Assembly (NCBI RefSeq): GCF_900016645.1
Contig: NZ_CDGJ01000011.1
Length of the DNA stretch: 14,793 bases
Strand: one strand, 5' to 3'
DNA from: Acididesulfobacillus acetoxydans
Lineage (GTDB): Bacteria; Bacillota; Desulfitobacteriia; Desulfitobacteriales; Desulfitobacteriaceae
The position numbers were made by a program, and so were the translations under genes. Of this stretch, positions 6,395 to 13,604 are shown piece by piece (within the stretch, counting starts at the first letter, position 1; the number at the start of each line of letters is the position of its first letter). The notes under the pieces are model-generated. The model had not been told where the DNA came from. It worked only from the letters and a program-made list of their open reading frames with translations, and ran no database searches.

Positions 6395-7602
6395 GCGACA
6401 GGGAGTTCGATGAGACGGCTCGGGTCGGTTTAAAGGCATTGCTGGAGAACTTTTGGATCATTCGGGAAGAAGACCCGGAAACCTACCAACTCATCCGTGA
6501 CCGGGAAAAAACTTTGCGGCAATACGTACTGGACAAGCTGGGCTATCATTTGATTGTCCACCGCCATTTTGCCAAACTGGAAAAGATCCCGGCTCGGCCG
6601 GAGGCCTGGATGGGGATTGAAACCTTCCAGCGGCCGTTGGATTATGCCATTTTGGCCTGTGTCCTGGCTTATCTGGAAAATAAAAGCGTAGATGAACAGT
6701 TCTTGCTCAGTGATCTTTGCTCGGAACTGGTGGCACTCTTTCCGGTGTCGGAGGGAGAACCGGGCTTGGACTGGCGCCACTATGAGCAACGCAAGTCCCT
6801 GGTGCGTGTATTGCAGTTTATGGACAGTCAGGGCCTGCTGAGGGTGGTGGACGGAGAAACAGGGGCTTTCAACCAGAGCGAAGAATCCGAAGTGCTCTAT
6901 GAAGCAACCGTGATGGCGCGCTACTTTATGCGTTCCTATCCCAAGGATCTTTTCCGGTTTCAGTCCAAAGAAGAACTCCTGGCGGCAGACCTGGAGGAAG
7001 GCGACGATGAAAGCGGGAGTTCCCGACGCCGCAATCGCGTCTACCGCCAGTTGCTCCTCTCTCCGGCGATGTACCGCGAAGAGATGGAGGAAGGGGATTT
7101 TCTTTATTTGCGCAACTTCCGCCGTCGCTTGCTGGAGGACATTGAATTCCACACCGGCCGGCAGCTCGAACTTTACCGGCATACGGCCATGGTGGTGGCT
7201 CCGGAGTATGATCATGCACTCACTTTGTTCCCGGATCAAAAAGGGATTACAGATCTAATCTTACAGTGGTCCGGCGAGTTGCGCCGGCGCTGGGATGATT
7301 TGAGCTTTGCCCGCGATGCGGAAGGATGCCCCGTACTTACGCCTTTCGAATTCGAGCAAGAAGTCAGAGCACTCAAAACGCGCTACAGCGCGGGCTGGAG
7401 CAAAAAGTACCGGGAAGGGTTGATTCAAGAGATCGCCCGCGAGCTTTTAACCACGATGAGAGACTGGAAAATGGCTGAGCGTGAAAAAGAGACCGGGCGC
7501 ATCCGCCTCCGCCCGGCTCTTCTCCGTTTGGAAGGGGAATATCCGGAGGATTTCAGGGCAGAAGAGATGGCAAGAGGGAGCGGAGGTGAGTCTGTTGACT
7601 GA
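6391..7602 (+). CDS. jetB: Wadjet protein JetB (DUF2398/TIGR02678 family), KITE-like subunit
   Basis: This is a 403-residue protein, the usual size for the family, with the expected N-terminal block 'GLKALLENFWIIREEDPETY' and the 'KLGYHLIVHRHFAKLEKIPA' segment. The later part holds the basic 'SRRRNRVYRQLLLSPAMY' and the C-terminal 'LTPFEFEQEVRALKTRYSAG', then WSKKYREGLIQEIA. In Wadjet complexes JetB is the small tandem winged-helix (KITE) partner that binds the kleisin JetA and helps DNA engagement by the motor. No enzymatic motif is expected or seen. It starts on the ATGA overlap with jetA and ends 8 bases inside the start of jetC. Its last codons carry the jetC ribosome binding site. Confidence 0.92.
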   Translation: MSDREFDETARVGLKALLENFWIIREEDPETYQLIRDREKTLRQYVLDKLGYHLIVHRHFAKLEKIPARPEAWMGIETFQRPLDYAILACVLAYLENKSVDEQFLLSDLCSELVALFPVSEGEPGLDWRHYEQRKSLVRVLQFMDSQGLLRVVDGETGAFNQSEESEVLYEATVMARYFMRSYPKDLFRFQSKEELLAADLEEGDDESGSSRRRNRVYRQLLLSPAMYREEMEEGDFLYLRNFRRRLLEDIEFHTGRQLELYRHTAMVVAPEYDHALTLFPDQKGITDLILQWSGELRRRWDDLSFARDAEGCPVLTPFEFEQEVRALKTRYSAGWSKKYREGLIQEIARELLTTMRDWKMAEREKETGRIRLRPALLRLEGEYPEDFRAEEMARGSGGESVD

Positions 7603-10600
7603 GCGTTGGCATGCCAACCGGGCGGGACTGTTTAATTTTTGGTATTATGATGAGGATGTCTTCGAGTTTTCCGGGGGTAAACTTCTCCTCCGCGGTTCCA
7701 ATGGTTCCGGAAAGTCCGTCACTATGCAAAGCCTGATTCCGGTCTTGCTGGACGGGCGCAAAAGCCCGGACCGCTTGGATCCTTTTGGCTCCCGCGCTCG
7801 TCGGATGGAGGATTATCTTCTGGGCGAGCATGAGGTTTTGGATCTTGACGAGCGGACAGGCTATCTCTACTTGGAGTTTAAGCGGGGCAAGAACCAGTAT
7901 CTGACGATAGGGATGGGACTGAAAGCGAAACGCCAGACACGTCTCGATTTTTGGGGATTTGTCCTTTGGGATAACCGCAGGATCGGACGTGATCTGTTGC
8001 TCTATAAAACAGAGGCCAATGCGGCCGGGGGGCAGGAGAAAATTCCAATTGGCCGGAAGGAACTGGAGAACCGCCTGGGCGAGGGTGGTAAAGTGGTGCG
8101 CACTCAGGAAGAATACATGAGCTTAGTCAATCGCTACCTCTTCGGTTTTAAATCCTTGGAGGAGTTTAACGACCTCATGAAACTCCTCATTCAAGTGCGC
8201 AGCCCGAAACTTTCCAAGGATTTTCGTCCCACAGTCATTTATGAGATTCTCAATGAGTCTTTGCCGGCGCTTGCCGACGAAGAATTGCGCCCCCTATCCG
8301 AGACAATCGAGAATATGGACCAGACGAAGAGCCAGCTCGATCAGTTGGTGCGGGAAGAGAGCGCAGTCGGGCGTTTGGGGAAAGTCTACACCGCATACAA
8401 TCAGAAAGTTCGCTGGGAGAAAGCGCAGGGACTGGTTCAAGCCGGCCGCTGGCAGGGGGAATCCGTACGCAAGCTGGCAGAGGAGCAAAACGCCCACGCT
8501 CAAGGGGAAGCGGATCTTAGCCGGATAGCCCGGGAAGAACGGGAACTCAAAGAGGAAAAAGAGGTACTGGAACGGGAGGAAGAGGCCCTCAAAAAGCACG
8601 ACGTCTTCAAAGCAGAGGAAGAAAAAACGGAGCTTGAGGCGAAGCTGCGGGAAGTTCAAGCCGAAACCGATAAGAAAACACATCAACTGGAAGCTAAGCA
8701 GAAAAAAGAGCACGAACTTCAAGAGAGTATCCAAGGGACGGAAGGAAAGCTGGACAAAGCGGAGGCTGCGCTGGGTAAGAACCTGGATGAGATGGACGAC
8801 TTGGGTGAGGCAACCGCTTTTCTTAACCACGAAGTGGCCGCTTCGGAATTCCGCGCTGCGCAAGGGAGCTTTTCTTTTGCTCTCTGGCATAAAGAAGCGA
8901 AGGATTATGCCGACAAGATCGAAGCGGCTTTAGAGGCATTTCGCTCGGAGGGCAGAGCGAAAGAGAAGCATGCGGAGGCGGACCGGGAGCTGGGCGAGGC
9001 GCGCCTGGTCTGGGACAATACCCGGCATGCAGAGCAAAAGTGTGCGGAAGGGTTGACCGAGGAACGCAAGAACTGGCTGAACGCGTTTTTTGCTTGGCAA
9101 GAGGGCAATCAGGAACTAAAGCTTCAAGATGTGATTATGCAGACGGTGGCCGGGCGTATCTGGCACTGCCCGGAAGAGAGCGGTTGGGAAAGCCTGAAAG
9201 AGCCGGTGGCCGAGGCAAAGGAAGCAATCCGGCAAAGTTTGGGAACGGAACTCGTGCGGCAAAAACACGCTTTGGAGCAAAAGGGGGAGGAAATTGCCGG
9301 GGTCAGTGCCGAACTGGAGGGCTGGCGCCGGAAAAAAGAGCCTGAACCCCCGCGTCACCCGGCGACGGAGGAGGCCCGCCGTCTCCTGGCCAAAGAAAAG
9401 GTGCCTTTTGTTCCTTTCTATGCCGGAGTGGAATTCCGAGAACAAGTGACACCGGAAACGCGTGAACGACTGGAAGCCGCCCTGACAGAAGCCGGGATTT
9501 TGGATGCTCTGATTGTACCTTCCGCTGCGCTGAGCGTGGCAGGGGCTCTGTCGCAAGGCGGAGCGGAGGGGCAGGGTGCTTTCCCGGAAAATGATCGCAT
9601 TCTGCGCCCCGTGCCTCAGGTATTAGCCCACACCCTGGCGGATTACCTTTACCCAACACCGGTTGAAGGCCAGGGAGTTGGGGCGGAGGCGATCGATGAA
9701 GTGCTCCGTTCCGTCTTTGTCGGGGACACTCCGGAAACCCCGGGGGAAACCGGCGTCTCCCTCCGGGGCGGTTACCGTATAGGGCTTGTGGAGGGGCAGG
9801 CGCCGGCGAGAGAGGGTTCGATCTACATCGGTAAAGAAGCGCGCTCGCGTTACCGCCGGCAGGAAATAGAGCGGCTGGAGAGAGAACTGGCTCGTCTGGG
9901 GGAGGAGAAGGCGGGTCTGCTGGCGGAAAAGGAGTACCTGGAACAGCGGCTGCGGCAAGTGGAAGAAGAGTATCGGGGCTTTCCGGCGGAACGAGGGCTG
10001 CGGCAAGCTTATGATCGATTAGACGTTGCCCGGCGGGACGTACGACAGAGCGAAAAGGAGGTTGCCAAAAAGGACCTGCGTTTGAAAGAAGCGCTTACGG
10101 CTTGGGAAACCGCCAAAGCCGTCTTGCGCGAACAGACGCGGCTGATTACGCTTCCTTTGCGCCAAGAGGCCTACGAGAGCGCGCACCTGGACTTTAAAGC
10201 TTACCGCGAACTGCTGCGGCAGATTGAATTAGGATATCAGCAGGTGCTAAGCGACCGCTCGGCTTTGCAACTGTACCGGGAGAATTTGGATGATGTGTCT
10301 TTCGAAGTCGATGAGCTCAAAGGAGAGATCTACTCTTTGGACGGCAAGGCGAGTCTCATGAACAAGGAACTCGCCGCCGTGGCAAGACGCTTGCAGGACT
10401 TGGGGGCGGAGGAGATCCGTGCCCGTGTTGCCGAAGTGATCAAGCGTCTGCATGAGTTGCCTTCTATCCTGGAAGCTAACCGCGAGAGTTACCATGCGCT
10501 CAAAAGTGAACAGTCATTGCGCCTGGCCAGGATCGAACGACTGGAAAAGGATGGGCAAAAAGCCCAACTTTTGGCCCAAGCGTGGGCAGGGGTATTCAAA

Positions 10601-11956
10601 GAGGAAGAAATATTGCAGCAGGCCTTTCAGCCGAGACAAGAGGGAGTCCGTGGGAAAGTCTCGGATGGACTCCGTGAGAAGGAGCCGGATGAAATCCGCG
10701 GGCGTGTTCCTCTTGATGAAACCGAAGTTGGGGACGAAGTCGGAGTACCGGTTGGAGTTCGGGACCAAGTCTCGGGCGAGGTTCCCGGCGTGGTTCCGGA
10801 TGAGATTCCGGATGAAATATCCCTGTTGCTCAAACGGGCGAGCAGGGTACTCAGCCGGGTCCGCGCGGAAAAAGCCGGCTCAAACCTTGACCGGGAAACT
10901 TTACATGGGCGCTTGCAGCAGGCAGTCTTTCAGGAAATGGGCGGTCTGATGGAATACCGGCTGGCACAACAGAGCGTGGGGGAGTTGCCGGATTCCTTGG
11001 TTCCCAGGTTCGCAGAGAGCGACCAGGACAGCCTTTGGCTCAGCCGCTGGGAGGACCTCAGAAACAAGGCCCACCGCACACAGTTGGTACTGGAATATGA
11101 CGGCAAAAAGGTCAGCCCGTACTACGTGCTGGCACGTATGGCCCAGGAAATCTCTCTACAGGAGCAGATTCTCAGTGAAAGGGACCGCGAACTCTATGAA
11201 GAGATCATTATGAACAGCGTGGGGCGCATCATCCGGGCCCGCATCGAGCGGGCGGAGCACTGGGTGGAGGTTATGAACAGCCTGATGGGAGAGCGGGACA
11301 CTTCCAGCGGGCTGAAACTGGGAATCCGTTGGAAAGCTCGCACGGCTGAGCATGAGGACGAACTGGATACGAAGGACCTGGTGGATCTATTGAAGGCGGA
11401 CCCACGCCTGTTGAAAGAAGACGACATGAACCGGATTACGACCCATTTCCGGCAGAAGATCGAGCGGGCGAAAGAAGCCCTGGAGCAAAAGGGATTTGGT
11501 GAAAGCCTGCATCAAGTCATCAAAGAAATGCTTGATTACCGCAAGTGGTTTGCGTTTTCCCTTTTGTACCGCAAAGATGCCGGCATTTGGAAAGAATTGA
11601 CGGATCGAGCTTTTTATACTTTCAGCGGCGGGGAGAAAGCGATGGCTATGTATATTCCTCTTTTCTCCGCAGCCTACTCCCGCTATTCGGACGCCCGGCC
11701 CGACGCTCCCCGCCTAATCTCCTTGGATGAAGCTTTTGCGGGGGTGGATGAAAATAACGTGCGGGATATGTTTGACCTGGTGGAGAAGCTTGGCTTCGAC
11801 TATATCATGAATTCGCAGGCTCTTTGGGGAGATTACGATACCGTTTCCCGGCTCTCGGTCGTGGAATTGGTGCGCCCCAAAAATGCCTCTTTTGTCACCC
11901 TGATTCGTTACCTATGGGACGGCAAAGTCCGTCACCTGGTGACCGGGGAAGCATAA
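7595..11956 (+). CDS. jetC: Wadjet protein JetC (TIGR02680 family), SMC-like ATPase motor
   Basis: This is a 1453-residue SMC/Rad50-type ATPase that extrudes DNA loops for the Wadjet nuclease. Walker A GSNGSGKS is at residues 34-41 (K40), the ABC signature TFSGGEK at 1342-1348, and Walker B RLISLDEAF with D1378 and catalytic E1379. Long charged coiled coils (about 270-560 and 745-1010) flank a hinge-like domain at about 600-745 that begins PFVPFYAGVEFREQVTPE. The start is TTG 7595: GGAGG (7582-7586) lies 8 bases upstream, and the conserved 'TERWHANRAGLFNFWYYDED' follows at once. A GTG at 7586 is too close to that site, and the longer upstream frame lacks family sequence. Oddity: residues 1015-1075 are a degenerate 4-residue repeat insert after the second coil. 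Both ATPase halves look intact. Confidence 0.94.
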   Translation: MTERWHANRAGLFNFWYYDEDVFEFSGGKLLLRGSNGSGKSVTMQSLIPVLLDGRKSPDRLDPFGSRARRMEDYLLGEHEVLDLDERTGYLYLEFKRGKNQYLTIGMGLKAKRQTRLDFWGFVLWDNRRIGRDLLLYKTEANAAGGQEKIPIGRKELENRLGEGGKVVRTQEEYMSLVNRYLFGFKSLEEFNDLMKLLIQVRSPKLSKDFRPTVIYEILNESLPALADEELRPLSETIENMDQTKSQLDQLVREESAVGRLGKVYTAYNQKVRWEKAQGLVQAGRWQGESVRKLAEEQNAHAQGEADLSRIAREERELKEEKEVLEREEEALKKHDVFKAEEEKTELEAKLREVQAETDKKTHQLEAKQKKEHELQESIQGTEGKLDKAEAALGKNLDEMDDLGEATAFLNHEVAASEFRAAQGSFSFALWHKEAKDYADKIEAALEAFRSEGRAKEKHAEADRELGEARLVWDNTRHAEQKCAEGLTEERKNWLNAFFAWQEGNQELKLQDVIMQTVAGRIWHCPEESGWESLKEPVAEAKEAIRQSLGTELVRQKHALEQKGEEIAGVSAELEGWRRKKEPEPPRHPATEEARRLLAKEKVPFVPFYAGVEFREQVTPETRERLEAALTEAGILDALIVPSAALSVAGALSQGGAEGQGAFPENDRILRPVPQVLAHTLADYLYPTPVEGQGVGAEAIDEVLRSVFVGDTPETPGETGVSLRGGYRIGLVEGQAPAREGSIYIGKEARSRYRRQEIERLERELARLGEEKAGLLAEKEYLEQRLRQVEEEYRGFPAERGLRQAYDRLDVARRDVRQSEKEVAKKDLRLKEALTAWETAKAVLREQTRLITLPLRQEAYESAHLDFKAYRELLRQIELGYQQVLSDRSALQLYRENLDDVSFEVDELKGEIYSLDGKASLMNKELAAVARRLQDLGAEEIRARVAEVIKRLHELPSILEANRESYHALKSEQSLRLARIERLEKDGQKAQLLAQAWAGVFKEEEILQQAFQPRQEGVRGKVSDGLREKEPDEIRGRVPLDETEVGDEVGVPVGVRDQVSGEVPGVVPDEIPDEISLLLKRASRVLSRVRAEKAGSNLDRETLHGRLQQAVFQEMGGLMEYRLAQQSVGELPDSLVPRFAESDQDSLWLSRWEDLRNKAHRTQLVLEYDGKKVSPYYVLARMAQEISLQEQILSERDRELYEEIIMNSVGRIIRARIERAEHWVEVMNSLMGERDTSSGLKLGIRWKARTAEHEDELDTKDLVDLLKADPRLLKEDDMNRITTHFRQKIERAKEALEQKGFGESLHQVIKEMLDYRKWFAFSLLYRKDAGIWKELTDRAFYTFSGGEKAMAMYIPLFSAAYSRYSDARPDAPRLISLDEAFAGVDENNVRDMFDLVEKLGFDYIMNSQALWGDYDTVSRLSVVELVRPKNASFVTLIRYLWDGKVRHLVTGEA
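10637..10819 (+). repeat. Degenerate 12-nt (4-residue) repeat array inside jetC
   Basis: About fifteen in-frame units of 12 bases, with one irregular spot near the middle, encode residues 1015-1075. Examples are QEGV, RGKV, SDGL, PDEI, RGRV, SGEV, PGVV, PDEI, PDEI: two or three polar residues followed by V or I. At DNA level units such as CCGGATGAGATT and CCGGATGAAATA are nearly the same, and the first unit of that type sits over 100 bases upstream (CCGGATGAAATC). It is rich in G, E, D and P and breaks the coiled-coil pattern, so it is probably a flexible insert. Confidence 0.8.
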
Positions 11957-11975
11957 TTCTTTAGGGGTGTATGCC

Positions 11976-13526
11976 ATGGCTGCGGCTTATAATGACAGGG
12001 AGAAGGCGGCGCCTCAGAGGCCGGGGAATAGTCAGGCGATTGAGTATTTTCGCCAGAGCGGATTCAGACGTCTGCTGGATGGCATTCTAAAGAAATATCA
12101 AGGGCTGGGACGCCTGGCCGGAAGCGTGAGACTGACCGCGCTCAGCGCGGAAGAGCAGGAGGCTTTGTCGAGTTTCTTTCGTCGGGATTTTCGGCGCCGG
12201 GCCCAGGCTGTCATCCGTTTGTCCGACTTCACCCGGGCCTTGGAGGAGACAAAGTTTGCCGGAGTTGACTTTATTTCCGTTATGGAGGGGATTTATGGCC
12301 CGATTCTCACTCATGCCGAAGCTATGGCCGCCAGGGAAAGGGACAGACGGGATTTTTTTGCCGAGTTGGCGCAGGAGTTCAAAAGCAAGAGCTGTCTGGC
12401 TTGGCTGCAAGCGCTCGAGTCTGGGCAGGAAGGGACGCGCAGCGTCCAACTGGCTTACGAAAAAGATGCCGCCGCCTTATTGCCGGGTTTGCGCGTGGTT
12501 CTGCAGGCCTTGAGCGAGTTGGATGAGTGCGGCAGGGGTTCTGGGCATCCAGACGCTGGGTGCCCCTCGGGTTTTGGCTATCCGGGCGATGAGTATTGCC
12601 AAGGTCACGGGCATCCAGGCGATGAGTGTCTCCGGGGTTACGAGCGTCTTCCTGTCTTTGCCCGCCGGGTTGCCAAGAATCCTCATGCTTTTGATCCAGG
12701 CTCTGAGACGGGGAAATTCTTCATTAACGCGTTAACCTTCTTGAGAACCAGGGAAAGCGCCGCATATGCGGGTCGGTCGACCGACCGGATTTCCAACACT
12801 CTCAGCGGTGGGGAAATCTTGACAGAACTCTATTATCAGTTTGGTCTTTTGCGCGACGATCTCTGGAATTTTGCCAGCTGTGCCGGCCTGCAGGCAAGAG
12901 ACAGCAGCGGACGTGATTTCGGCGTCTGGTCCGCTGCCGTTCGCGAAAGGTCCGTTCTCAATGTACCATTGAGAGAAATGGTGAAAGTGACGGAGGTTTA
13001 TCCGGCCGCGCCGAGCTTGGATGCAGAGGAAGATGTCCATTCTGCGCGTTCGGCTCGGGGTGTGCTTTCAGTTGACGAAAGGACGGGGAGCGTTTTTGTC
13101 GTCGAAAATCCCGCGGTGTTCTCCAGCTTGCTGGATGAGGCAGATAAGACAGGCGTGCCCTACCCGCCACTTGTCTGTACGCACGGGCAATTTAAACTCG
13201 CGGCACTCCTCCTTTTAGACAAGCTGGTGACACGGGGAGTGCGCATTTATTACTCGGGAGACTTCGATCCCGAGGGTTTATCAATGGCCGAGGCTCTCCT
13301 CCACCGTTACGGCGACCATGTCTGCCCCTGGCGCTTTGACCTGGAGGACTATTTGTCTTCAGAGCCCGGTGATCCCCTTTCCGAACTGCGTTTACGCAAG
13401 CTCGGCGGGGTTCAAGCCCCCGACCTGCTGCCGGTAAAAAGAGAAATGCTGCGTTTGAAAAGGGCAGGGTATCAGGAAGGGATCATTGGTTTATTATGGC
13501 AAGATATCAAAATTTCGCGCCTTTAA
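11976..13526 (+). CDS. jetD: Wadjet protein JetD (DUF3323 + DUF2399), Toprim nuclease subunit
   Basis: This 516-residue protein is related to the topoisomerase VI A / Spo11 fold and cleaves DNA once the SMC motor has sensed a small circle. The N-terminal DUF3323-like part (about 20-110, 'YFRQSGFRRLLDGILKKYQG') leads to a C-terminal DUF2399 Toprim domain. Predicted metal-binding residues are E377 in 'VFVVENPAVFSSLL' and D429/D431 in 'YYSGDFDPEGL', all present. ATG 11976 is chosen: AGGGG (11963-11967) is 8 bases upstream, while the in-frame GTG 11967 overlaps that site. It begins 19 bases after the jetC stop, so it shares the transcript. Oddity: residues 188-220 are three tandem 11-residue repeats containing His and Cys. 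No terminator is visible after the gene. Confidence 0.92.
   Translation: MAAAYNDREKAAPQRPGNSQAIEYFRQSGFRRLLDGILKKYQGLGRLAGSVRLTALSAEEQEALSSFFRRDFRRRAQAVIRLSDFTRALEETKFAGVDFISVMEGIYGPILTHAEAMAARERDRRDFFAELAQEFKSKSCLAWLQALESGQEGTRSVQLAYEKDAAALLPGLRVVLQALSELDECGRGSGHPDAGCPSGFGYPGDEYCQGHGHPGDECLRGYERLPVFARRVAKNPHAFDPGSETGKFFINALTFLRTRESAAYAGRSTDRISNTLSGGEILTELYYQFGLLRDDLWNFASCAGLQARDSSGRDFGVWSAAVRERSVLNVPLREMVKVTEVYPAAPSLDAEEDVHSARSARGVLSVDERTGSVFVVENPAVFSSLLDEADKTGVPYPPLVCTHGQFKLAALLLLDKLVTRGVRIYYSGDFDPEGLSMAEALLHRYGDHVCPWRFDLEDYLSSEPGDPLSELRLRKLGGVQAPDLLPVKREMLRLKRAGYQEGIIGLLWQDIKISRL
12537..12635 (+). repeat. Three tandem 33-nt (11-residue) repeats inside jetD
   Basis: The units are 12537-12569 (GSGHPDAGCPS), 12570-12602 (GFGYPGDEYCQ) and 12603-12635 (GHGHPGDECLR), with consensus G-x-G-[HY]-P-G-D-E-x-C. 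The codons just before (encoding DECGR, 12522-12536) match the end of unit three, GATGAGTG plus four bases, as if the array grew from native sequence. They encode JetD residues 188-220, between the N-terminal domain and the Toprim domain. Confidence 0.88.
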
Positions 13527-13562
13527 ATGATTTTTGTTTTTTTGGCACTAAGGAGGGCTTAA

Positions 13563-13604
13563 ATGAGTAAATTATTATTAAAAAACATCGAGTATATTAT
13601 TACT
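13563..13604 (+). pseudogene. Start of a probable amidohydrolase gene, interrupted by an IS66-type element
   Basis: AAGGAGGG (13550-13557) precedes ATG 13563, which reads MSKLLLKNIEYIIT (14 codons) before entering the insertion sequence and stopping at TGA 13617-13619. The opening 'LLLKN.EYI.T' is typical of the first beta strand of TrzA/AtzA-type amidohydrolases and cytosine-deaminase relatives. The intact gene would have begun 36 bases after jetD, so it may once have been read from the same transcript. So few residues remain that the family call is tentative. Confidence 0.5.

Noticed and set aside
6430..7239. 269-codon minus-strand open frame inside jetB
   Set aside because: It is fully antisense to a well-recognised gene. 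Its composition follows from the codon pattern of jetB, and it has no ribosome site or family likeness.
7481..7594. Longer JetC frame overlapping jetB by over 100 bases
   Set aside because: The extra 38 residues are a shadow of jetB in another frame, while GGAGG at 7582-7586 points to TTG 7595.
10627..10833. Serine/threonine/proline-rich minus-strand frame opposite the jetC repeat
   Set aside because: The apparent low-complexity protein is simply the complement of the 12-nt repeats in jetC.
10637..12635. CRISPR array
   Set aside because: The repeated units in jetC and jetD are contiguous, in frame and lack unique spacers. No repeat-spacer structure exists anywhere in the window.
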